Shown here piece by piece: positions 1 to 10,437 of a DNA stretch of 64,000 nucleotides. Location: the NCBI RefSeq assembly GCF_014646015.1, contig NZ_BMMQ01000003.1, positions 124,001 through 188,000 on the forward strand. Reading direction: 5' to 3'. Every line of letters starts with the position of its first letter. Position 1 is the first letter of the stretch. This stretch comes from Microbacterium nanhaiense. Lineage in GTDB: Bacteria; Actinomycetota; Actinomycetes; Actinomycetales; Microbacteriaceae. Below the pieces are notes generated by a model that saw nothing but the letters and a program-made list of their open reading frames with translations, was not told the origin of the DNA and made no database searches. Position numbers and translations under genes: made by a program.

Positions 1-63
1 CTCGCCGCAGGCATCCGAGGATCGGTCTTCGCCGAATCGGCCTACTCGGAGGTCTTCGGATGA
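1..63 (+). CDS. C-terminal end of an upstream gene, not identified
   Basis: An open frame enters from the left edge and stops with TGA at 61-63, giving only the last 20 residues (ending SEVFG). The stop overlaps the ATG of the next gene in an ATGA arrangement, so the two are almost certainly translationally coupled. Partners of MAB_1171c-type membrane proteins are often small regulators or ImmA/IrrE-like proteins, but too little is visible here to assign a family. Confidence 0.5.
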   Translation, partial: LAAGIRGSVFAESAYSEVFG

Positions 64-1070
64 TCCAGACGCTCGTCGCGACGCTCATGTGGGCGCTCGT
101 GGCGAGCCTGCTCATCTTCCGCCGCAAACGCACCGACCGCAGCATCACCTACGCCGCCCTCACCATCGCCATCGCCATGACGCTGAACGTCGATGACATC
201 TACACGGTCGTCGATCCGCTCCTCGGCGGCACGAACATCGCGACACTGATCGCGGACGCGCTCCTGATGACAGGGCTCTTCTTCCTCGGGCGCGGCGTCA
301 TGAAGTCTGGCGAGTACCGGCCCAGGCTCGTCCGCGCCGCCGTCAGCGCACCCGTCCTGCTCGTCGCGCTGCTCGCGATCACCGCATCGTTCCTGTTCAT
401 CGACCGCGGCACCACCACGACACGATTCATGAACGACCTCGGCGCGCAACCGGCGGCAGCGGTCTATTCGATCATCAACTTCAGCTACGGAGCACTCGTC
501 ATCGCGACGATGCTCGTCCTCGCAGCCCGGCAGTATCGGCACAGCGCCGGCATCCAGCGCCTCCCCGCCGCACTGCTCAGCCTGGGATCGGCGTTCGGTG
601 TCACGCTCTGCCTCGCCGTGATCGTCATCGACATCGCCCACGCCGCCGACCACCTCGACCTCATGCACGCCATCCAGGCCGCCTACGATCCGCTTTCTGT
701 CCTCACTTTCGTGTTCCTCTGCGCTGGGTTCGCGGTCCAGCCCGCCGTCCGCCGCGCCCAGCACCGCTCCCGGCGTCGGCACACGATCTCGTTCACCGCG
801 CAGTTGGAGCCGCTCTGGCTCCGAGCGACACATGCACGGCCCGGGCTGAGCCAAGCCGACCCCCTCGCCGCCAACCGCGAAGACCCCGAAGGGCACCTCC
901 ACCGAGTGATCGTCGAAATCCGCGACGCGATGATCGACCCGCGCATCACCTTCGACATCAGCACCGACGACCGCGACCTACTCGAACGCGCCGAGACCCA
1001 CCTCGTCGGAAGCGATAGCGCCCTCGCAGCGACCTTGCACGTTCCCAACGTTGAGGAGCGTGGAGCGTGA
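60..1070 (+). CDS. MAB_1171c-type (DUF6545) integral membrane protein
   Basis: A 336-residue protein whose first 230 residues form about seven hydrophobic segments, separated by Arg-rich loops. A soluble tail of about 100 residues contains the stretch LEPLWLRAT and the helix HRVIVEIRDAMID, which resemble the DUF6545 tail of MAB_1171c-family putative transporters. That family is common next to small regulators on actinobacterial mobile elements, and its substrate is unknown. The gene starts inside the stop codon of the preceding frame (ATGA) and its stop overlaps the GTG of the following hydrolase gene, so the three form one operon. The family call comes from recognition of the fold pattern; no function can be assigned. 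Confidence 0.7.
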   Translation: MIQTLVATLMWALVASLLIFRRKRTDRSITYAALTIAIAMTLNVDDIYTVVDPLLGGTNIATLIADALLMTGLFFLGRGVMKSGEYRPRLVRAAVSAPVLLVALLAITASFLFIDRGTTTTRFMNDLGAQPAAAVYSIINFSYGALVIATMLVLAARQYRHSAGIQRLPAALLSLGSAFGVTLCLAVIVIDIAHAADHLDLMHAIQAAYDPLSVLTFVFLCAGFAVQPAVRRAQHRSRRRHTISFTAQLEPLWLRATHARPGLSQADPLAANREDPEGHLHRVIVEIRDAMIDPRITFDISTDDRDLLERAETHLVGSDSALAATLHVPNVEERGA

Positions 1071-2203
1071 TCGGCCGCATCGTGCTTGGCGGCGGGATCG
1101 CGGCGGCAGCGGCTGCCGGGCTCGGGTGGACCATCGCGCGGCGACTCACGGCACCCGTCGGCCCACGCACGTTCGACCTCACCATCCGCAGCGTTGAGCA
1201 CGACGACAATGGCGACCTGATCGTGCTCGACCGAACCGAGCAGACCACCGCGCACGGCATCTACAACCTCTGGTTCGAGCACGGTGGGTGGGCGCAACTC
1301 TCCACCGAGGTCATCGGTCGCGGACCCACCCGGGTCGCCCGCAGAATCACGGGCCTCACATCGGGCTCCACTCCAAAGGCCGGCGACCGGACCTCCTGGA
1401 GCGGCATCTACTACGCCACCCCAGCCGACGCCGGACTCCACGCCCGTGACATCACCATCACGTCCCCCGCCGGACGATGCCCGGCCTGGCGCATCGAGGG
1501 AGACCCCTCGGTCTGGGCGATACACATCCACGGCCTCGGCAGCACCCGCGCCGGCACCCTGCGCGGCGTCCTCGCCGCAACCGAACTCGGCTACACCTCC
1601 CTCGTCGTCAGCCACCGCAACACCACAGAAGGGCCACGAGTCGGCACCGGCCGAACAACCCTCGGCCACACCGAGACGAGCGACGTTGACGAAGCCATCG
1701 GATACGCCGTTCGACGCGGAGCGCAGCAAGTCGTGCTCTTTGGCTGGTCAATGGGGGCCGCCATCGCCCTCCAACTCGCCGACCACCCGCGACACGATGG
1801 ACTGATCGCCGCGCTCGTACTCGACTCACCAGTCCTCAACTGGACCGAAGTCATCAAGACCAACTGCGTTCGCAGTGGACTGCCCGCAGCAGCCGGGCAC
1901 CTTGCGATCCCGTGGCTCACCGTCGGCCCGCTGGCTTGCGCAGTTGGCTCGCCGGGCAGCATCCCGCTCCGCTCCTTCAACTGGACCGCACGAACCGCAG
2001 ACCTCGCGACGCCGACCCTGATCCTCCACGGCACCCGAGACGACTCCGTACCGATCCGGCTCTCACAAGCACTCAGAGACGCCCGCCCGGACCTCGTCGA
2101 GCTGGAGACCTTCGACGCCGACCACACCCTCTGCTGGAACACCGACCCCGACCCGTGGCGGGAAGCACTGACCGCGTGGCTCAAGGCGCGTGTCCCACGC
2201 TGA
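1067..2203 (+). CDS. alpha/beta-hydrolase fold protein
   Basis: A 378-residue protein with a hydrophobic N-terminal segment (about residues 5-25, possibly a membrane anchor) followed by an alpha/beta-hydrolase domain. The nucleophile elbow GWSMG places the catalytic Ser at about residue 228. The acid lies in HGTRDDSVP and the His in DADHTLCW near the C-terminus, so the triad looks complete. The GTG start at 1067 overlaps the TGA of the membrane protein (GTGA) and has a purine-rich ribosome site (GAGGAG) about 10 bases upstream. The substrate is unknown; esterase or lipase-like activity is the family expectation. Coupling to a DUF6545 protein suggests a membrane-linked role. Confidence 0.75.
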   Translation: MIGRIVLGGGIAAAAAAGLGWTIARRLTAPVGPRTFDLTIRSVEHDDNGDLIVLDRTEQTTAHGIYNLWFEHGGWAQLSTEVIGRGPTRVARRITGLTSGSTPKAGDRTSWSGIYYATPADAGLHARDITITSPAGRCPAWRIEGDPSVWAIHIHGLGSTRAGTLRGVLAATELGYTSLVVSHRNTTEGPRVGTGRTTLGHTETSDVDEAIGYAVRRGAQQVVLFGWSMGAAIALQLADHPRHDGLIAALVLDSPVLNWTEVIKTNCVRSGLPAAAGHLAIPWLTVGPLACAVGSPGSIPLRSFNWTARTADLATPTLILHGTRDDSVPIRLSQALRDARPDLVELETFDADHTLCWNTDPDPWREALTAWLKARVPR

Positions 2204-2338
2204 TCGGCAGAAGGGAGCGATCACTCTCGGCACCCACCTCGTTCGGCCACGCCCGGAGAAACCCAACTCAAGCCGTACCTCCGCCGGTATCATCGTGAGT
2301 GTTGGCCTGCCTGGGCCATTGAGCGAGGGAGGACCAAC

Positions 2339-2608
2339 GTGGCTGAGCCGTGGCTGTCCGCAGACGACATCGCCGCCCACCTCGGGGTCACCAAAGACAC
2401 TGTCTACACCTGGATCGCCGAGAAGGCCATGCCCGCCCACAAGGTCGGACGCCTCTGGAAGTTCCAAGCCAGCGAGATCGACGACTGGGTGCGTGCGGGT
2501 GCGGCGGCCAGCGACGACGAGACCGCTCAGCAGCCCACGCGAATGTCAGCGGTCGCTCCTACGATCGTGACAACGAGTACGGGAAGGGGAGCCGATGACG
2601 CTGAGTGA
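2339..2608 (+). CDS. excisionase-family helix-turn-helix protein
   Basis: An 89-residue protein that begins with a compact winged-helix/excisionase-type HTH. Helix 1 is LSADDIAAHLGV, helix 2 is KDTVYTWIAEK, and the wing ends in VGRLWKFQASEIDDWV. The GTG start at 2339 is supported by a strong GAGGGAGGA ribosome site. The gene overlaps the next methylase-like gene by 14 bases, so it belongs to the restriction-modification-like operon. In that position it is more likely an operon regulator (similar in role to a controller protein) than a phage excisionase. A recombination directionality factor for the element is the alternative. Confidence 0.75.
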   Translation: MAEPWLSADDIAAHLGVTKDTVYTWIAEKAMPAHKVGRLWKFQASEIDDWVRAGAAASDDETAQQPTRMSAVAPTIVTTSTGRGADDAE

Positions 2609-3239
2609 AGCCCAGCGGTTGGTGAAGTCCAAGCAGCGCGTTGCCGATCACGGCGAGGTGTTCACGCCGGGGTGGATGGTCGAGGACATGCTTGATCTCG
2701 TCAAGCACGAGTCCGAGCGGATCGACGCTCGCGTGCTTGAGCCCGCTTGTGGCTCGGGAAACTTCCTTGTCCCGGTCCTGGCCCGCAAGCTCGTCACCGT
2801 CCAGCTCCGTCACGGCAAGAGCGAGTTTGAGAAGCGCCACTACGCCCTGTTTGCGCTGATGTGCACGTACGGCATCGAACTCCTCGCAGACAACGCCGAA
2901 GAGTGCCGCGACAATCTAGCCGAGGTGTTCAACACGTTTCTGGGCATCAGCAGCGATGACCAGTGGGCGCAAGCGGCGCGCGCGGTCCTAGCCGTGAACA
3001 TCGTCCAGGGGGATGCCTTGACCATGACCTTGGTGAGTGGCCAGCCGATCACCTTCCCTGAGTGGGGCTACCTCGGCAAAGGGAAGTTCCAGAGGCGCGA
3101 CTTCCGCTACGACGATCTCACCCAGCGAGCCTCGTACGAGGGCACACTGTTCGGCGAACTGGACGACGACGACCTGTTCGTTCCCGCGCAGAACTACCCG
3201 ACCATGACCGTCAATCAGATCGCCGAGGCCGCCGCGTGA
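2595..3239 (+). CDS. N6-adenine methylase-like SAM-binding protein without catalytic motif
   Basis: A 214-residue protein that resembles the start of an N6-adenine DNA methyltransferase. It has GEVFTPGWMV at residues 20-29 and a clear SAM-binding motif I, EPACGSGNF, at 49-57. A motif II-like YGIELLADN lies at 92-100 and a motif III-like NIVQGDAL at 135-142. It ends with an acidic and aromatic stretch and contains no NPPY/NPPF catalytic tetrapeptide, so alone it should not methylate DNA. The ATG has a GGAAGGGGA ribosome site and overlaps the HTH gene. Its stop overlaps the GTG of the next gene, which does carry NPPY. A split or heterodimeric methylase is the natural inference. Confidence 0.8.
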   Translation: MTLSEAQRLVKSKQRVADHGEVFTPGWMVEDMLDLVKHESERIDARVLEPACGSGNFLVPVLARKLVTVQLRHGKSEFEKRHYALFALMCTYGIELLADNAEECRDNLAEVFNTFLGISSDDQWAQAARAVLAVNIVQGDALTMTLVSGQPITFPEWGYLGKGKFQRRDFRYDDLTQRASYEGTLFGELDDDDLFVPAQNYPTMTVNQIAEAAA

Positions 3240-4900
3240 CCCTTGCACCCTTTACCCTCAGAGGGCACAACCCGGATGTCTTGACCTGCATCGCGAATCT
3301 CTCCAACGATGAGGTCTTCACTCCGCCGGAGTTCGCAAGCCAGATGCTCGACACGCTTGCCGCCGCCTGGGCAGACGCCAACGACGGTGCGAACATCTGG
3401 GCCAATCCTGACATCACGTTCCTCGATCCGTTCACAAAGTCCGGTGTGTTCCTCCGCGAGATCGTCCGTCGACTCACCGACGGGTTGATCTTGGTGATCC
3501 CCGACTTGGCCGAACGCGTCGATCACATCCTCACCCGCCAGGTGTTCGGCATCGGGATCACTCAACTCACCGCACTGCTGGCACGCCGCAGCGTCTACTG
3601 CTCGAAACTAGCCAACGGCCCGCACTCGATCGCCAAGTCATTCACGACTGAGGACGGCAACATCTGGTTCGGGCGCACCGAGCACACATGGGGCGGCGGC
3701 AAACGCGAGTTTCGAGCCGATCCTCTGACGAGCGAAGAGGTCGCGTTCTACACCAGTCGCAAGTGCGTCTACTGCGGGGCAGCCGAGGACGACTACGCAC
3801 GTGGCGACGACCTTGAGACTCACGCCTACGCCTTCATCCATACTGACGACATCGAAGCTCGGATCGCCGAGCTGTTCGGAGACAACATGCAGTTCGACGT
3901 CATCATCGGCAACCCGCCCTACCAGCTCAGCGACGGCGGACACGGAACCAGTGCTGCGCCGATCTATCAACTGTTCGTGGAGCAAGCCAAGAAGCTTGAT
4001 CCCGCTTCCTCACGATGGTCATTCCCTCCAGATGGTTTGCCGGTGGCAAGGGATTGGAGGATTTCCGCGAGTCGATGCTCAAAGACGGACGACTTCGCTC
4101 GATAGACGACTTCCTCAGTGCGGCCGATGTCTTTCCGGGCGTTGGCCTCAAGGGCGGCGTGAACTACTTCCTCTGGGATCGCGACCATCCTGGAGAGTGC
4201 GTGGTCACGACCCACTTCAAAGGATGGGATGACTCGACCGACACCCGGCCGCTACTCGAAGAAGGCGCCGATGTCTTCATACGCTTCAATGAGGGTGTTT
4301 CCATCCTGAAGAAGATCATGAAGGTCGAGCTCGCAGGGCAGCCGAGCGTTTCCCTCCCGGCCGAGAAGAGCTTCAGCGAACTTGTAAGTTCGGCCCGTGC
4401 GTTCGGGTTGCGGACCTTCTTCAAAGCGAAGTCCGTCGCCGGCCCCGAGGATGTGAAGGTCTACCAGAACGGTGGCATCGGCTATATAGCGAGGAGCGAA
4501 GTGGCTTCTGGCAAAGCGTTGATCGACAAGTGGAAGATCTTCGTCAGTTACGCGGCTCCGGGTACCGGCAACAAGGACTCGTATCCCCACCGCGTCATCA
4601 GCACGCCATTCCTCGGCGAACCCGGGAGTATCTCCACGGAGACATACCTGGCCATCGGCCCCTTCAATTCGAAGGAGGAAGCAGAGAGTGCGCTCTCGTA
4701 CCTGTCCTGCCGGTTGACGCGCTTGTTGATTCAGCTCCGAAAGGCCTCCCAGCATGTTACGAGCAGGGTCTACGGCTTCGTGCCTGTTCAAGAATGGACC
4801 AAGCAGTGGACCGACTCTGACTTGTATGCGAAGTACCGTTTGACCGATGAGGAGATCGCGTTCGTCGAGAAAGTAGTCCGTCCGATGGAGTTGGGAATCG

Positions 4901-4908
<8 letters not shown>
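3236..4908 (+). pseudogene. Eco57I-type adenine methyltransferase with target-recognition region, frameshifted
   Basis: The GTG start at 3236 opens a frame with DEVFTPPEF (about residue 25), a degenerate motif I DPFTKSGVF at 64-72, a CVYCG knuckle near 177-181 and the catalytic NPPY at 226-229. After Pro256 (codon 4001-4003) the frame changes, and the original frame stops at 4105. The natural continuation, beginning RFLTMVIPSRWF and carrying the C-terminal target-recognition half, runs in the +1 frame to TAG at 4908. Adding one C to the CCC at 4001-4003 restores a single protein of about 557 residues. The break is therefore a one-base deletion, either real or a sequencing error. The C-terminal part could be translated separately from ATG 4015, but it would lack SAM-binding motifs. 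Confidence 0.85.
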
Positions 4909-7471
<2,563 letters not shown>

Positions 7472-7501
7472 CCATCTGCCAGCCCGACCGAGAGAATCCG
7501 C

Positions 7502-9280
7502 ATGTCGTTCCAGACCCCGCGCAGCATCGAGGAGATGCTGACCGCTATCCACAAGCGCGAGTACCTGATGCCGGCGATCCAGCGAGAGTTCGTGTGGGGT
7601 GCCGATCAGATCACCAAGCTCGTCGATAGCCTCATGCGTGGGTACCCCGTCGGGTCGTTCCTGCTCTGGGACGTCAAGCCTGAAACTGTGCAGTCGTACA
7701 CGTTCTACGAGTTCCTGACCAACTACCACGAGCGCGACAACCCCTACGCCGACAAGGCAACGGTTCCCTCCGGGAGTGGCACGACGGCGGTGCTCGATGG
7801 ACAGCAGCGGCTCACCTCGTTGAACATCGCGCTGTACGGCAGCTTCGCGGAGAAGAAGAAGTACGCGTGGTGGAACAGCGCGGACGCGTTCCCCGTCAAG
7901 CGCCTCTACCTCAACCTCGTCGACGAGCCCGACGACGAGGAGCTCGGCACGAAGTACGACCTGCGGTTCCTCACCGACCGGGAGGCCTCCCCGGCGGACG
8001 GCGAGGCCGACAAGTGGTTCCGGGTCGGCGCAGTCCTCGATCTCGCCAACGCTGGCCCCGCGATCATGCGCGAGCTGGAGCAACGCGGCATCGCTGGATC
8101 GGCTGACGCGTTCCAGCGGCTCTACGACCTGTACGAGGCGGTGCGGGTTCTCAAGCCGATGAACTACTTCCTGGTCACCGATCAGGACGCCGACAAGGTG
8201 CTCGAAATCTTCGTCCGCGTCAACAGCGGCGGCACCACGCTCTCGTACTCCGACCTGCTGCTGTCGATGGCGACGAACCAGTGGCAAGAGCTGGACGCGC
8301 GCGAGGAGGTCCGCTCGCTGGTCTCCGAGATCAACAGCAACGCCGGGCGACAGTTCTCGTTCTCCAAGGATGTGGTGCTGAAGACCGCGTTGACGATCGC
8401 GGACGTGGATGTGCGGTTCAAGGTCACCAACTTCACCCAGGGGAACATGGCCAAGGTGGAGGCCGCGTGGCCGCAGATCAAGGGAGCCTTGCTGCGTGCT
8501 GCGACTTTGCTTCAGCAGTTCGGGTACAACGAACGTAACCTCACCGCGAACAGCGTGATCGTCCCGGTCGCGCACTACCTGCACCTCCGGGGCGCAGGTG
8601 ACTCCTACCTCGACTCCACCGCGGACGCGGCCGACAGGCTCGCCCTTCAACGGTGGGTGACCCGCTCGCTGGTCAAGCGCGGCATCTGGGGGTCGGGACT
8701 CGACACGCTCCTCACCCGCATCCGCGATGTCCTCCGCACTAACTCGACGAACGGCTTCCCGGTCGCTGCGGTCGAGGAGGCAATGGCGGCCGTCGGCAAG
8801 AGCCTCACGTTCGACAACGCCGAGATCGACGAACTGCTCAACCTCAAGTACGCCGGCCAGCGGACGTTCTCCGTCCTCTCGGTTCTGTATCCGGGGCTGG
8901 ACCTGAGCAAGAAGTTCCACGAAGACCACATCTTCCCCAAGTCCCGGTTCACCAAGAAGAAGCTCCTCGACGCCGGAGTCCCGCTCGACAGCATCGACGA
9001 CTACCTGGCGGCCGTGAATCTCCTGCCGAACCTCCAGTTGCTCGCTGGCACCGCCAACATCGAGAAGCAGGACAGCCTGCCCGCGGAGTGGATTGAGACT
9101 GCCTTCCCGAGCGAGGACAAGCGAGCCACCTACCTCGCCGAGAACGACCTCGACGGCCTTCCTCTCGACCTGGCCGACTTCACGTCGTTCTTCGAGCAGC
9201 GCAAGCAGCGAATCCGGACCCGCCTACTCGCCGCTCTGGGAACAGCACCGGGCGCACCGGAGGACGCGGCTCTGCAGTAA
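7502..9280 (+). CDS. DUF262 protein with C-terminal HNH nuclease motif (GmrSD/SspE-like)
   Basis: A 592-residue protein. The N-terminal half is a DUF262 domain with PAIQREFVW (24-32), the nucleotide-binding signature DGQQR (99-103) and FVRVNSGGTTLS (237-248). The C-terminal part holds HEDHIFPKS (473-481) followed by VNLLPNLQLL and N, the DUF1524/HNH pattern of GmrD-like nucleases. DUF262 plus HNH architectures occur in GmrSD, BrxU and SspE, which restrict modified or foreign DNA using NTP. The gene begins 30 bases after the GIY-YIG helicase and shares its direction, so it is either the last subunit of that system or a stacked type IV restriction enzyme. It converges on the cytosine methylase fragment. 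Confidence 0.85.
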   Translation: MSFQTPRSIEEMLTAIHKREYLMPAIQREFVWGADQITKLVDSLMRGYPVGSFLLWDVKPETVQSYTFYEFLTNYHERDNPYADKATVPSGSGTTAVLDGQQRLTSLNIALYGSFAEKKKYAWWNSADAFPVKRLYLNLVDEPDDEELGTKYDLRFLTDREASPADGEADKWFRVGAVLDLANAGPAIMRELEQRGIAGSADAFQRLYDLYEAVRVLKPMNYFLVTDQDADKVLEIFVRVNSGGTTLSYSDLLLSMATNQWQELDAREEVRSLVSEINSNAGRQFSFSKDVVLKTALTIADVDVRFKVTNFTQGNMAKVEAAWPQIKGALLRAATLLQQFGYNERNLTANSVIVPVAHYLHLRGAGDSYLDSTADAADRLALQRWVTRSLVKRGIWGSGLDTLLTRIRDVLRTNSTNGFPVAAVEEAMAAVGKSLTFDNAEIDELLNLKYAGQRTFSVLSVLYPGLDLSKKFHEDHIFPKSRFTKKKLLDAGVPLDSIDDYLAAVNLLPNLQLLAGTANIEKQDSLPAEWIETAFPSEDKRATYLAENDLDGLPLDLADFTSFFEQRKQRIRTRLLAALGTAPGAPEDAALQ

Positions 9281-9287
9281 CCCACGT

Positions 9288-10235
9288 TCACGCGGCGAGC
9301 AGCGACAGTGCGGACACGGCCCGGAGAGGTAGCACTCCGTTGCCCAGCGCGGTGATCTGCTGGTTCTGCGTCAGGTCATCGCTGTCCGTAACCCATCCGT
9401 TCGGTAAGCCCATGAGCCATTCGACGTATGCTGGTGCTGGGCGGGGGCCGTCGGCGTCGTTCAGGAGGGCTGGCGCTGGCGCGGGGCGTCCGGTGATGTG
9501 TTCCCAGCGGGTGATGGCGTCGGCGTAGCGTCCCCAGCGTTGAAGAGTCCGTCTATCAGGAACCACAGGGTCTCCGATTCGGCTCTCCTGGTCGGTGAGC
9601 CAGCCGGTCCGTGGAGCGCGAAGTCGATGATCTGGTGCGACAGTGCGATCGTCCCGCGCCTCGCTCGCACCTGGTCGAGAGTCTCCCCGCCGCGCGATGA
9701 GTCGGTCGCCAGCGGGGTGCGGAACAGTGCGCCGGGCGAGGGCGAAGATGCGGAAACGTTGGTGAGGAGCGCCGACAAGGGAAGCCGGTAGGCCGATCCA
9801 TCGTGCATCCAGCCGCAGGTCGGCCAGATCGCCGAGAACGGCGCCGAGAGCCCGTAGAGGTCGAGCTGCGTTGTCTCCCAGATGCCACGGGTCGGATTCC
9901 AGGCCGCAAAAGGTTGCGCTGCCGGGGGTTGCATCGCCTGGGTTGCGTCGTTCATGGTCGTCTCCTTCTGCGGGTGGCCGTGTCGCGGGTGAGGACAGCA
10001 GCCCGCGGACGTTCTCGATGACGACCCACTCGGGCTGGAGCGTGTCGATGGCTGCGGCCATGTGCGCCCAGAGCCCCGAGCGCGTACCTGGCGCGAGGCC
10101 GGCGCGCTTGCCGACGGTGGACACGTCTTGGCATGGGAAGCCGCCGCTGGCGTCGAGGTCGTGCATGAAGTCTGCTCCGGCGACGGACGTCCCCGGCATC
10201 CGTGCCTCATCGAGAACTGATGCAGAGCTGGTCAC
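9288..10235 (-). CDS. C5-cytosine DNA methyltransferase, N-terminally truncated
   Basis: A 315-residue protein with most conserved C5-methyltransferase blocks. Motif IV GGFPCQDVS has catalytic Cys35, motif VI VIENVRGLL is at 72-80, motif VIII is GAPHQRFRIF, a target-recognition stretch follows, and motif X GNGVLPLRA is near the C-terminus. Motif I (the F-x-G-x-G SAM site) and motifs II-III should lie upstream of motif IV but only about 30 unrelated residues precede it. The DNA beyond, up to the relaxase start, gives no such motif in any minus-strand frame I read. The enzyme is probably inactive, a remnant cut by an element rearrangement. Intact relatives are typically about 400 residues. Confidence 0.8.
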   Translation of the reverse strand: MTSSASVLDEARMPGTSVAGADFMHDLDASGGFPCQDVSTVGKRAGLAPGTRSGLWAHMAAAIDTLQPEWVVIENVRGLLSSPATRPPAEGDDHERRNPGDATPGSATFCGLESDPWHLGDNAARPLRALGAVLGDLADLRLDARWIGLPASLVGAPHQRFRIFALARRTVPHPAGDRLIARRGDSRPGASEARDDRTVAPDHRLRAPRTGWLTDQESRIGDPVVPDRRTLQRWGRYADAITRWEHITGRPAPAPALLNDADGPRPAPAYVEWLMGLPNGWVTDSDDLTQNQQITALGNGVLPLRAVSALSLLAA

Positions 10236-10437
10236 CTGTCAGGTGCACGACTCCGACACGCGCCCGCTGCTCAACCGAGCCCCCGCTTGCCGCCGCCCGA
10301 TGCCTCCATCTCCGGCCTCGGCTCCGACCGCCATCCGAGGTCACACGCCTCTTGCAGGTCGAGGTTGAGTCGGGCATTGCCGCTTCAGAAGTCACCGGGT
10401 GCGGGTGCTCACCTGCCCGGCAGGAGCGGAGGTGGGC

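Noticed and set aside
3062-3235. Upstream extension of the Eco57I-type methylase frame to 3062
   Set aside because: The extension is an Arg-rich shadow of the first methylase gene. GTG 3236 in a GTGA overlap fits the operon pattern.
4000-4020. Programmed ribosomal frameshift in the methylase gene
   Set aside because: There is no slippery heptamer or downstream stem, and a missing C in a C run explains the change simply.
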